Source: Oscillibacter sp.
GTDB lineage: Bacteria > Bacillota > Clostridia > Oscillospirales > Oscillospiraceae
Reading direction: 5' to 3'
Length of the DNA stretch: 64,000 bases
NCBI GenBank assembly: GCA_022652655.1
Contig: JALCRQ010000001.1
Span: 160,920-224,919, forward strand
The translations under genes and the position numbers were made by a program. Shown piece by piece: positions 43,490 through 51,187 of this stretch. Positions within the stretch are counted from its first letter, which is position 1. Each line of letters opens with the position of its first letter. The notes under the pieces were generated by a model. The model had not been told where the DNA came from, ran no database searches, and worked only from the letters and a program-made list of their open reading frames with translations.

Positions 43490-44866
43490 TCACCGGGCGG
43501 AATGTCTGCCGCGAACGGCGATCAGAATTTCCCCGACCACCAGAAAGAGCACCGAGCCGATGGTGATGGGCAGCGTCGCCCGAAGTGTCTCCGCGTCAAA
43601 GGACAGGGGGATGGCCGTGAAGATCACCGAGACCACGATGAGAATCATGGGGATCACGGCCAGCGCCTTGAGAAATCCCGGGCTCCCCGGCACCCGGAAG
43701 GGCCGCTCCGTGTCCGGGTCGTCCCGGCGGAGCTTTAAAAACGCGGGGAATACGGGCAGGTAACTCAAAAGGAACATCACCAGGTTCAGCGCAAAAAAGC
43801 TCCAAAACAGGGAGGAGTTGGGGAAGAAAGCGTCCATGAACACGCCCAGCAGGCAGACCAGAGACGCCACTACGCCGTTGGCCAGGGCGGCGCCGATGGG
43901 CATGTCGTTTCCGCTGCGGCGGCGGGCGAACAGGCGGGGCATATCGCCGTTGTCCGCGGCGTAGGCGGCGGTGGAGTTGACGCCCATAGACCAGGAGATC
44001 ATGTTTCCGAACAGCGTAATGAGAAACAGCAGCGCCACGGTTCCGATGAAAAATCCGCCGGTTTTTCCCGTAATCAGGGACACGGCGTCCACCATGCCGG
44101 AGTCCGTGCTGATCTGGGAGGTGGGCACCGCCGCGCCGATGCCGAAGGCGGAGAAAAGGTAGATGGCCGCGATGACGATGCCTCCGGCGACGATGGCCTG
44201 GGGAATCTGCTTTTTGGGATCGGCCATGCTGTCGGCGTAGGTGCACACCACCTCGAAGCCCAGGAAGTTGAAGATAATCACCGAGATATAGGACAGGCTG
44301 TTCAGATCAAAGGACGGCAGGAAGGTGGCTGCGGCCATGTTGTTGACAAAGCCGTATTTGGAGACATAGTAGACGCCCAGAGCGCCCACCACCACCGCCA
44401 GCAGGATCTTGATGGCCGCGCTGAGATTGAGAATCACAATGCTGTCGCACACCGGGTAGAAGGCGATCCAGGTCACAATCCAGATAAAGGCCAGCTCGAT
44501 GACCAGCGAGGAAAAGGTGCCGAAGGCCGCGCCGGTGATGGTGGTGAGCAGCGAGGGGCACATCACCGCCAGCGACGCCATCCACAGCGGAAAGTTGATC
44601 CAGTAGTACCAGGAGGCCCGGGCGCCCCATTTGGTGCCGGGGTATGCCTTGTTGATCCAGTCGTACAGGCCGCCGTCGCCCTGATAGGTGGTGCCCAGCT
44701 CCGAGGAGATCAGCCCGTAGGGCAGCAGGAAGGCGACGATCATAAAGATCCACCAGAAATACTGGCTGTTGCCGATGGATGCCACCGGCGCCGCCGCCTC
44801 CGCCACAAAGACCACGCAGATGACGGACAGAATGACGTCTGCCAGCCGGAATTGTTTTTTCTTCAT
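43490..44866 (-). CDS. aguD: APC-family antiporter, probably agmatine/putrescine exchanger
   Basis: A 458-residue APC-superfamily membrane protein with about 12 spans. The first helix region contains VAEAAAPVASIGNSQYFWW, and the GDGGLYDWINKAYPGTKWG segment is typical of amino-acid/polyamine antiporters. Its place between putrescine carbamoyltransferase and agmatine deiminase is the basis for calling it AguD, which exchanges external agmatine for internal putrescine. Specificity is inferred from context. AAAGGA lies about 10 bases before the ATG. Confidence 0.85.
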   Translation of the reverse strand: MKKKQFRLADVILSVICVVFVAEAAAPVASIGNSQYFWWIFMIVAFLLPYGLISSELGTTYQGDGGLYDWINKAYPGTKWGARASWYYWINFPLWMASLAVMCPSLLTTITGAAFGTFSSLVIELAFIWIVTWIAFYPVCDSIVILNLSAAIKILLAVVVGALGVYYVSKYGFVNNMAAATFLPSFDLNSLSYISVIIFNFLGFEVVCTYADSMADPKKQIPQAIVAGGIVIAAIYLFSAFGIGAAVPTSQISTDSGMVDAVSLITGKTGGFFIGTVALLFLITLFGNMISWSMGVNSTAAYAADNGDMPRLFARRRSGNDMPIGAALANGVVASLVCLLGVFMDAFFPNSSLFWSFFALNLVMFLLSYLPVFPAFLKLRRDDPDTERPFRVPGSPGFLKALAVIPMILIVVSVIFTAIPLSFDAETLRATLPITIGSVLFLVVGEILIAVRGRHSAR

Positions 44867-44885
44867 TTTCAGAAATTCCTTTCCG

Positions 44886-44920
44886 CTCCGGCTTCCGGGC
44901 CGCAGGCCCCGAAGCCGGAG
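44886..44920. other. Intercistronic hairpin between putrescine carbamoyltransferase and antiporter genes
   Basis: A 10-bp outer stem (44886-44895 with 44911-44920) continues into a 5-bp inner stem (GGGCC/GGCCC) after one mismatch. There is no T run. It may tune relative expression of the two genes. Confidence 0.5.
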
Positions 44921-44938
44921 ATGGGTTGAAGGCCGGAG

Positions 44939-45946
44939 TTACCGGCCGATGCGCTGGAACAGGAAGCGGTCCAGTTCCTCCTTGGCGCACTCCAGCTGCA
45001 GCTGGGTGGGCTGGGTGCGGTACCGGGTGAGATAGACCAGCAGGCCCCGCATGGCGGTGAGGCGGTTGCCAGCCTCCTCCCAGCACAGGGAGGAGTCGGA
45101 GTCGGCCACCTCGTCGGTGACGTCCTCGCCCCGGGTGGCGGGCAGACAGTGCATGAATTTGCAGCCGATGCTGCCCAGCTGCATCAGCTCCCGGTTGACC
45201 TGGAAGTCGTGGAACACCTGCACCCGCTCCTCTTTGGGCATTTCGCTTTCATAGAGGCCGTACCACACGTCGGTGTAGATGAAATCGGCGCCCCGGACGG
45301 CGTTGCGGTCGTCGGTGACCTCCCAGGTGCCGCCGGAGGCCTGGCAGTTCTTCTCCAGCACGGCCTTGTGGCTCTCGTTGAGCTGGTGGCCCTTGGGGCC
45401 GTAGTGTACAAAGTGCATGCCCAGATGGGTGGTGATAAAGCCCAGGGAGGCGCACACCTGGGTGCCGTCGCCCACAAAGACCACCTTGCAGTCCTCCAGC
45501 TTTTTGCCCCGGGGCAGATTCTCCGCGATGGTGCACAGGTCACCGATCTCCTGGGTGGGATGGTTGTAGTCCGACATGCCGTTGAGTACCGGAACGGTGG
45601 CGCTTTCCGCCAGCTCCACCACGGTTTTGTGCTCCACCACACGGGCCATAATAATGTCCACCAGGCGGGAGAGAACCCGGCCGGTGTCGCCGATGGTCTC
45701 GTGGCCGCCCAGCTGAATCATGCCGGGCCCCAGGTACTGGGCATGGCCGCCCATCTGGCTCATGGCAGTCTCAAAAGAGACCCGGGTGCGGGTGGAGGAC
45801 TGCTGAAAGATCATGGCCAGGGTCATGTCCTTCATCAAAGGGGGATAGTAGCCGGATCGAATGGCTTTCTTGATGGCGAGAGAGAGATCAATAATGTCGC
45901 ACAGCTCCTGCTTTGAAAAATCCTGCGTGTCGATAAAATGACGCAT
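44939..45946 (-). CDS. aguB: Putrescine carbamoyltransferase
   Basis: A 335-residue enzyme turning N-carbamoylputrescine plus phosphate into putrescine and carbamoyl phosphate. Carbamoyl-phosphate motif SSTRTR is at 50-55, HPTQ at 129-132 and HCLPAT around 266-271. It differs from ornithine carbamoyltransferase: YYPPL at 33-37, the absence of an ornithine SMG loop, and a long C-terminal helix match the PtcA/AguB group, with very high similarity to the enterococcal enzyme from memory. AAGGAGG is 7 bases before the ATG. It is the first gene of the operon with antiporter and deiminase. Confidence 0.93.
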   Translation of the reverse strand: MRHFIDTQDFSKQELCDIIDLSLAIKKAIRSGYYPPLMKDMTLAMIFQQSSTRTRVSFETAMSQMGGHAQYLGPGMIQLGGHETIGDTGRVLSRLVDIIMARVVEHKTVVELAESATVPVLNGMSDYNHPTQEIGDLCTIAENLPRGKKLEDCKVVFVGDGTQVCASLGFITTHLGMHFVHYGPKGHQLNESHKAVLEKNCQASGGTWEVTDDRNAVRGADFIYTDVWYGLYESEMPKEERVQVFHDFQVNRELMQLGSIGCKFMHCLPATRGEDVTDEVADSDSSLCWEEAGNRLTAMRGLLVYLTRYRTQPTQLQLECAKEELDRFLFQRIGR

Positions 45947-46144
45947 GGGCGATTCCTCCTTATATCATTACGGTTAATTACGTTGCGCAAATGGCTGCGG
46001 CGCAGCCGGGGTGAGTTTAAAACTGGAAATATGATGTGCCGTTTGCGGCAAAATAACCATTCCGGCGGAATTTTCCGCCCCGGCGGACCGGACGGCCGTC
46101 CGCAATCCGTCCCCACGGGCGGCGGGACGCTTCAAAAATTTTCC

Positions 46145-46173
46145 TTGTACACGGGGCGGGGCTGTGCTACAAT
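46145..46173 (+). promoter_or_regulatory. Sigma-A promoter of the riboswitch transcript
   Basis: TTGTAC (46145-46150) and TACAAT (46168-46173) are separated by 17 bp. Transcription would begin near 46180, a few bases before the riboswitch. Confidence 0.8.
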
Positions 46174-46188
46174 CGAGCGAGATAACGG

Positions 46189-46285
46189 GATAAAGGGGAG
46201 TAGGGGGCGCGGGCACGCCGCGCTGCACAGTGTCGTCATCACGGCGTCAGCCCGGGACTGTGCGCAATTCGCCGAGACTTTTATC
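46189..46285 (+). ncRNA. yybP-ykoY (manganese) riboswitch aptamer
   Basis: Stem P1 pairs 46189-46196 with 46278-46285 (8 bp, one G-U). The invariant GGGGAGUAG loop is at 46195-46203, a short P2-type hairpin near 46206-46219, the second conserved loop GUCGUCA at 46232-46238 is carried on a 7-bp stem (46225-46231 with 46257-46263), and the 3' strand ends CGCCGAGACUUUU. These two loops that clamp Mn2+ are diagnostic of the yybP-ykoY family, which switches on Mn2+ exporters and related membrane proteins. Recognition is by motif, not by covariance search. Confidence 0.9.
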
Positions 46286-46321
46286 ACAGGATGGAACTGT
46301 GGTAGAAGTCTCCAATTTTTT
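46274..46321 (+). terminator. Riboswitch expression platform: terminator overlapping P1
   Basis: A 16-bp hairpin (46274-46289 with 46297-46312, loop of 7) is followed by six T (46316-46321). Its left arm is the same GAGACUUUUAUC strand that closes the aptamer, so aptamer and terminator exclude each other. Bound metal should release termination, making this an ON switch. Confidence 0.88.
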
Positions 46322-46348
46322 ACCCGGTTTATATGGAGGAGGACGCAT

Positions 46349-47482
46349 ATGGATTTTCTCGGTGTATTTACGGGACTTTTTTCCAATGTGGCGAATCTGC
46401 GCTGGCAGATGGTGGTGATGTGGATCATCGGCGGCGTGCTGATCTATCTGGCCATCGCCAAAAAGATGGAGCCCAGCCTTCTGCTGCCCATGGGCTTCGG
46501 CGCGATTCTGGTCAATCTGCCCCTTTCGGGGGCCATCACCCAGGGCGCCGTGGCGGGACCGATTTCCATTCTTTTTGAGGCCGGAATGGCCAGCGAGATA
46601 TTCCCCCTGCTGCTGTTCATCGGAATCGGCGCCATGATCGACTTCGGGCCGCTGCTGGAAAAGCCCTGGCTGATGCTCTTCGGCGCGGCGGCCCAGTTCG
46701 GCATTTTCCTGACCTTCTGCGCGGCGGCCTTCTTCTTCCCGCTGAACGACGCCGCCTCCATCGCCATCATCGGTGCGGCCGACGGCCCCACGGCCATTTT
46801 TGTGGCCAACATTCTGCACTCGGAGTATCTGGGGGCCATCATGGTGGCGGCATACAGCTACATGGCGCTGGTGCCCATCGTCCAGCCGCCGGTGATCCGG
46901 CTGGTCACCACCCGGAAGGAGCGGTGCATCCGGATGCCCTACCGCAAGGGAAATGTCACCCGCGCCACCCGGATCCTGTTCCCCATCGTGGTCACCATCG
47001 TGGCTGGGATCGTGGCGCCTGCCAGCGTGGCGCTGGTCGGCTTTCTGATGTTCGGCAATCTCCTGCGGGAGTGCGGCGTGCTCAACGCCCTGTCGGAGAC
47101 GGCCCAGAATATCCTGGCCAACCTCATCACCATCCTGCTGGGCCTGACCGTGGCCGGACAGATGACCGCCGACCGCTTCGTCCGGCCGGACACACTGCTC
47201 ATCATGGGCCTGGGCCTGGTGGCGTTTATCTTCGACACAGTGGGCGGGGTGCTGTTCGCCAAGCTCATCAACCTCTTTCTGCCGGCGGAGAAAAAGCTCA
47301 ATCCCATGATCGGCGCCGCCGGAATCTCCGCCTTCCCCATGAGCGGGCGGGTGGTCAACCAGATGGGCCTGAGGGAGGACAACCAGAATTTCCTGCTGAT
47401 GTATTCCATCAGCGTCAATGTGTCGGGCCAGATCGCCTCGGTGATCGCGGGGGGTCTGATTCTCACCCTGATGGGTGTTTAA
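46349..47482 (+). CDS. OadB/GcdB-type sodium-ion-translocating decarboxylase beta subunit, riboswitch-controlled
   Basis: A 377-residue membrane protein of about 9-11 spans. The conserved OadB family blocks are present: IGAMIDFGPL, DGPTAIFVA (about 145-153) and PMIGAAGISAFPMSGR (about 319-334). In characterised oxaloacetate, glutaconyl-CoA and methylmalonyl-CoA decarboxylases this subunit couples decarboxylation to Na+ export. The start ATG at 46349 is 6 bases after GGAGGAGG; the frame runs open upstream through the riboswitch, which is not translated. No biotin protein or carboxyltransferase gene is in the window. The Mn2+ riboswitch upstream suggests a role in metal or ion homeostasis, or that its alpha subunit elsewhere uses Mn2+; both are inference. 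Confidence 0.9.
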   Translation: MDFLGVFTGLFSNVANLRWQMVVMWIIGGVLIYLAIAKKMEPSLLLPMGFGAILVNLPLSGAITQGAVAGPISILFEAGMASEIFPLLLFIGIGAMIDFGPLLEKPWLMLFGAAAQFGIFLTFCAAAFFFPLNDAASIAIIGAADGPTAIFVANILHSEYLGAIMVAAYSYMALVPIVQPPVIRLVTTRKERCIRMPYRKGNVTRATRILFPIVVTIVAGIVAPASVALVGFLMFGNLLRECGVLNALSETAQNILANLITILLGLTVAGQMTADRFVRPDTLLIMGLGLVAFIFDTVGGVLFAKLINLFLPAEKKLNPMIGAAGISAFPMSGRVVNQMGLREDNQNFLLMYSISVNVSGQIASVIAGGLILTLMGV

Positions 47483-47495
47483 GGAGGCGTCGGAT

Positions 47496-47624
47496 ATGAT
47501 TTATGCGGATTCCTGGATGACCACTCTGCCCATGATGCTCATCGGCATGCTGGGTATTTTCATCGTGCTGGGCGTGCTGGTGGCCGCCGTTTACCTGCTG
47601 AATTTTCTGACCGGGCGGAAGTGA
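47496..47624 (+). CDS. 42-residue OadG-like single-span membrane peptide
   Basis: A 42-residue reading frame with AAGGAGG 8 bases before its ATG, 13 bases after the oadB-like stop. One hydrophobic helix (about residues 9-38, core LIGMLGIFIVLGVLVAAVY) ends in FLTGRK. The LIGMLGIF-helix pattern resembles the N-terminal span of OadG gamma subunits, which assemble the decarboxylase complex. The rest of OadG (the linker and zinc-binding tail) is missing. It is probably a minimal gamma partner of the beta subunit. Too short for routine gene finding. Confidence 0.75.
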   Translation: MIYADSWMTTLPMMLIGMLGIFIVLGVLVAAVYLLNFLTGRK

Positions 47625-47791
47625 GCGGTGCCGGCAGGAAACCCCTCGGGAGCTTCTTGACAAATATCCGCCGGAGACTCACAGTTACCCCGGGAAGGCC
47701 CCATCCGGCGCCCGGCGGGAAAAGAGCGGGATGAAGGCGGCCTCGGATTGCCATTGTGCAGGAACGTGAGCGGAAAGGAATGACTGAAAAG

Positions 47792-49663
47792 ATGAAAAGG
47801 AGACTGTTTGCCGTCTTGACGGCGCTGGCGCTGGCGGGGGCTGTGCTGCCCGTTCCGGCGGCGGCGTCGGCCGCTCTGCCGGCGGATGTGCCGGCGGGGG
47901 CGTGGTATGCCGCGGCGGCGGCCCGCGCGCTGGAGAGCGGAACCATGACCACCGTGGACGGAGGGCGCTTTGCGCCCGGCAGTTCCGTCACCCGGGCGGA
48001 GCTGGCAGCTGCCCTCTGCCGCCTGAGCGGCGGGCAGCAGCCGGAGGGGACGGCGGCATTTTCCGACGTCCCGGCGTCCGCGCCGTACTATGATGCGGTG
48101 CAGTGGGCCGCGGCGGCGGGCGTCGTGTCAGGTTACGGAGACGGGCGGTTTAAACCGGAGACCGCTTTGACGCGTCAGGCCATGGCCGTGATGCTCCAGC
48201 GCTGGGCGGCAGTCCAGGGCCGGGATACGGCCCGCCGGGCGGATTTAACCGACTTTGCCGACGCCCCGTCTGCCGCCGGTTGGAGCGCCTCCGCTGTCAG
48301 CTGGGCCGTAGCCGCGGGACTTCTCTCCGGCACCGCCGACGGGAAGCTGCTGCCGGACGTACCCGTTACCCGGGCACAGCTGGCGGAGGTGCTCCGGCGC
48401 TGCGAGACCGGGGAGACGCTGGAAAAGCGCTCCGCCGCCTATGTCGGGGAGTTTCTCCGGGAGGACTTTGCCGGCTTCTATGCCGGCAGCGCCGCGGCGT
48501 TTCGCTCCGCCGTCACGCAGGAACAGCTGCTGACCAGCTGGAGGGCGGTGCTCCAGGCCCTGGGAACGCCCGGAGGGATTCTCTCCAGCGCTTATACGTG
48601 CAGCGGCGGGACGGACACCGTCCGCGTCACTGTGGCTTTTACGCTCTATAACATCACCGTCACCATCCCCTACGGGGCGGACGGAACACCCTCGGGCCTC
48701 TGGACGCAGTACGCGCCCAAAGATCCCCCCGCGCCCCAGTCCGCGGAACAGTGGACGGAGGAGGCCGTCACGGTGGGGAGCAGTGCGCTGCCGGGCCTTC
48801 TGACGCTGCCCCGGGGCGTTGAAAAACCGCCGGTGGTCATTCTGGTGCAGGGCTCCGGCGCGTCGGATCTCAACGAGTCCATCGGCACGGCGCCGCTGCG
48901 CCCCTTTGAGGATCTGGCCCACGGCCTGGCCCAGCGGGGCATTGCCACCCTGCGGTACAACAAGCGGACCTACCAGAATCCCACGGTGGGCGGCAGCGAG
49001 GTTACCATTCAGTACGAGGTGCTGGACGACGCCTCCGCCGCCGTGGAGCTGATGAGCACGGACAGCCGGGTGGACGGCGGGCGGATCTATCTGCTGGGCC
49101 ACAGCCTGGGCGGCATGCTGGCCCCCAGAATGGCGGCGGACAACCCGCGCATCCGGGGGATCATCTCCCTGGCCGGCAGCCTTCGGACACTGCAGGACAT
49201 CATGCTGGATCAGAACGCGGCCGCTATTTCCGCCCAGACCGCCCTGAGCGAGCAGGAGCGGGCCGCCCAGCTGGCCCAGGTGACGGCTGAAATCGACAAG
49301 ACCCGGACGCTGGACGACGGCGGCACCGGCATGATCATGGGCGTGCCCACCAACTACTGGCGGAGCCTCAACGCGGCGGACAGCCGGGGCGCGGTGCAGC
49401 AGCTGACCATTCCCATGCTGATTCTCCAGGGCGGCGCCGATTTTCAGGTCAGCCCCCAGAAGGACTATACCCTCTGGCAGACGGCGCTGGCCGGGCGGGA
49501 CAACGTCACGTTCCATCTTTACGACGGCCTGAGCCATCTTTTTATGACCGGCCAGATCGCAGCCGACGGCGTGCCGGACATCACGCTGTACAACGCACCC
49601 AACCACGTGGCCCCGGAGGTGATTTCGGATATCGCCTCGTGGGTCGCCGGACTGAAAAACTGA
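47792..49663 (+). CDS. SLH-domain surface protein with DUF3887 and alpha/beta hydrolase domains
   Basis: A 623-residue exported protein. The signal peptide is MKRRLFAVLTALALAGA onward with a likely cut after AAASA. Three SLH repeats (about residues 30-195) anchor it to the wall. A DUF3887-like domain (about 205-310) follows, then an alpha/beta hydrolase (about 325-620) with QGSGASDLN as oxyanion region, the nucleophile elbow GHSLGG (about 435) and acidic/His partners in GGADFQVSP and DGLSHLF. The substrate is unknown; related fusions are called esterases or peptidases. The start is uncertain: AAAGGA is 12 bases before 47792 but touches the alternative ATG at 47780. A TTGACA at 47657 has no good -10. 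Confidence 0.87.
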   Translation: MKRRLFAVLTALALAGAVLPVPAAASAALPADVPAGAWYAAAAARALESGTMTTVDGGRFAPGSSVTRAELAAALCRLSGGQQPEGTAAFSDVPASAPYYDAVQWAAAAGVVSGYGDGRFKPETALTRQAMAVMLQRWAAVQGRDTARRADLTDFADAPSAAGWSASAVSWAVAAGLLSGTADGKLLPDVPVTRAQLAEVLRRCETGETLEKRSAAYVGEFLREDFAGFYAGSAAAFRSAVTQEQLLTSWRAVLQALGTPGGILSSAYTCSGGTDTVRVTVAFTLYNITVTIPYGADGTPSGLWTQYAPKDPPAPQSAEQWTEEAVTVGSSALPGLLTLPRGVEKPPVVILVQGSGASDLNESIGTAPLRPFEDLAHGLAQRGIATLRYNKRTYQNPTVGGSEVTIQYEVLDDASAAVELMSTDSRVDGGRIYLLGHSLGGMLAPRMAADNPRIRGIISLAGSLRTLQDIMLDQNAAAISAQTALSEQERAAQLAQVTAEIDKTRTLDDGGTGMIMGVPTNYWRSLNAADSRGAVQQLTIPMLILQGGADFQVSPQKDYTLWQTALAGRDNVTFHLYDGLSHLFMTGQIAADGVPDITLYNAPNHVAPEVISDIASWVAGLKN

Positions 49664-49694
49664 CCCGGGCGCCGGCCCGGATGCCCATCCCAAA

Positions 49695-49730
49695 GCAGCG
49701 CGGAGCTCCGGGGCTCCGCGCTGCCCTTTT
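49695..49730 (+). terminator. Terminator after the SLH hydrolase
   Basis: A 12-bp perfect stem (49695-49706 with 49713-49724), followed by CCTTTT. Confidence 0.8.
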
Positions 49731-49792
49731 CACGCTGCTGCATAAAAGGCTGAGGCAGCGGAAAAATAATTTCGGAAAAACCGGGTTTCCTA

Positions 49793-49821
49793 TTGACAAA
49801 GCTAAATGTAACTATTATAAT
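49793..49821 (+). promoter_or_regulatory. Consensus sigma-A promoter of the thiol-redox operon
   Basis: A perfect TTGACA (49793-49798), 17-bp spacer and perfect TATAAT (49816-49821). Such a strong promoter normally needs a repressor; see the palindrome across its -10 box. Confidence 0.92.
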
Positions 49822-49827
49822 TACATT
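49805..49827 (+). promoter_or_regulatory. Palindromic operator over the -10 box, probably for the Rrf2 regulator
   Basis: A 23-bp palindrome with ten of eleven half-site positions matching. The outer arms are AATGTAA (49805-49811) and TTACATT (49821-49827), centred on 49816, the first base of the -10 box. Binding would block RNA polymerase. The second gene of the operon encodes an Rrf2-family regulator, the natural candidate. Confidence 0.7.
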
Positions 49828-49853
49828 AAAATCAGGAAGACAGGAGAACCACT

Positions 49854-50762
49854 ATGAAAATGAGATGGATTGCAGGGATGCTGACGGTAGTGCTGGCGCT
49901 GAGCGCCTGCGCCGCCCCCGGAGGAGGGGGAGCCGGCGCGTCGGCCGGATCAAAGAGCGCGGCTGCGGAGCCGCAGAAGCTCACCGCGCAGGAGGCCCAC
50001 GACCGGATGACGGGCGGCGGTGAGCGGGTGATTCTGGATGTGCGCACGGCGGAGGAATACGCCGAAGCCCACATTCCCGGCGCGATCCTGCTGCCCAATG
50101 AGGACATCGGCGATGCCCGGCCCGCGGAGCTGCCGGTGCTGGACACGGAGATTTTGATCTACTGCCGCAGCGGCAACCGCAGCGCCCAGGCGGCGGAGAA
50201 GCTTGCAAAGCTGGGGTATACCAACCTCTACGACTTCGGCGGAATCAACGACTGGACCTACGACAAGGAGAGCGGCCCGTGGCAGCCGGCGCAGAAGGAG
50301 GGAACGCTCCAGTCCTTCACCGCCTATGACCTTTCCGGCGTTCCGGTGGACGAATCCGTGTTTGCCGGACACAAGCTGACCATGATCAACATCTGGGCTA
50401 CCTTCTGCGGCCCCTGCCTGCGGGAGATGCCGGAGCTGGGACAGCTGGCCCGGGACTATGCCGACCACGGCGTGCAGATCATCGGCATGGTGGCGGACGT
50501 CCCGCAGAATGAGGACGGCACCTTCCCCCAGGAGCAGGTGAACACCGCCCGGGAACTGGTTAAAAAGGCCGGCGCGGACTACCTCCACCTGCTGCCCTCC
50601 GCCGATCTGGTGCGGGCGAAGCTGGGGCAGGTCAGCTCCGTGCCCGAGACGATCTTTGTGGACGAGAAGGGAAACCTGGTGGGCGAGTCCTATGTGGGCG
50701 CCCGCAGCGGCGAGGCGTGGGGACAGATTCTGGACAGCCTCCTGACAGAGGCGGGCGCATGA
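49854..50762 (+). CDS. Lipoprotein with rhodanese and TlpA-type thioredoxin domains
   Basis: A 302-residue secreted lipoprotein. The lipobox is LSAC with C19 lipidated. A rhodanese domain (about 43-140) has the sulfur-carrying C104 in YCRSGNRS. A TlpA/ResA-like thioredoxin domain (about 150-300) has the redox pair C185/C188 in WATFCGPC. The fusion suggests handling of persulfide or disulfide outside the membrane. AGGAG lies 7 bases before the ATG. The stop overlaps the next start (ATGA). With the ferredoxin-type membrane protein downstream it probably belongs to a chain carrying electrons across the membrane to extracytoplasmic thiols. Confidence 0.92.
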   Translation: MKMRWIAGMLTVVLALSACAAPGGGGAGASAGSKSAAAEPQKLTAQEAHDRMTGGGERVILDVRTAEEYAEAHIPGAILLPNEDIGDARPAELPVLDTEILIYCRSGNRSAQAAEKLAKLGYTNLYDFGGINDWTYDKESGPWQPAQKEGTLQSFTAYDLSGVPVDESVFAGHKLTMINIWATFCGPCLREMPELGQLARDYADHGVQIIGMVADVPQNEDGTFPQEQVNTARELVKKAGADYLHLLPSADLVRAKLGQVSSVPETIFVDEKGNLVGESYVGARSGEAWGQILDSLLTEAGA

Positions 50763-51187
50763 CCGCGGAATTTCCCCTGGCGGTACACGCCCTGGTGTAT
50801 CTGCTGCACAGGGGACAGGTGATCTCCAGCCAGGAGCTGGCGGACAACATCTGCACCAATCCCGCCCGGGTGCGCAAGGTGCTCTCCAAGCTGCACCACG
50901 CCGGCCTGGTGGAGGCGGAGCGGGGCCAGGGCAGCGGCTACCTCACCCGGCCGGACGCCGGAGCCATTACGCTCCGGGCGGTGCTCCGGGCACTGGACGA
51001 GACGCCGGTGGCCGTCAGCTGGCGCTCCGGGGATGTGGACCGGGCGTGCCAGGTGTCCTCCGGGATGGCCGCCGTCATGGACGGGCTGTACGGCCAGCTC
51101 AACGAACAGTGTGAAAAAAAGCTGGAGACCGTGACTGTCGGCTCCATCAACGATCAGCTTTTTCGCGGAAAGGAAAAAGAGAAATGA
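50759..51187 (+). CDS. Rrf2-family transcriptional regulator
   Basis: A 142-residue winged-helix protein. The N-terminal helix-turn-helix (ISSQELADNICTNPARVRKVLSK in positions 22-44) and the wing GQGSGYL are typical of Rrf2. Only C32, C97 and C118 are present, and their spacing does not match the Fe-S ligands of IscR or NsrR, so it is more like CymR or a thiol-sensing Rrf2. It starts by a 4-bp overlap with the lipoprotein gene and ends by a 4-bp overlap with the flavoprotein gene. It probably represses its own operon through the palindrome at 49805-49827. Confidence 0.9.
   Translation: MTAEFPLAVHALVYLLHRGQVISSQELADNICTNPARVRKVLSKLHHAGLVEAERGQGSGYLTRPDAGAITLRAVLRALDETPVAVSWRSGDVDRACQVSSGMAAVMDGLYGQLNEQCEKKLETVTVGSINDQLFRGKEKEK

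Noticed and set aside
45938..46348. In-frame N-terminal extension of the OadB-like gene
   Set aside because: It would translate through promoter, riboswitch and terminator; ATG 46349 has a consensus ribosome site.
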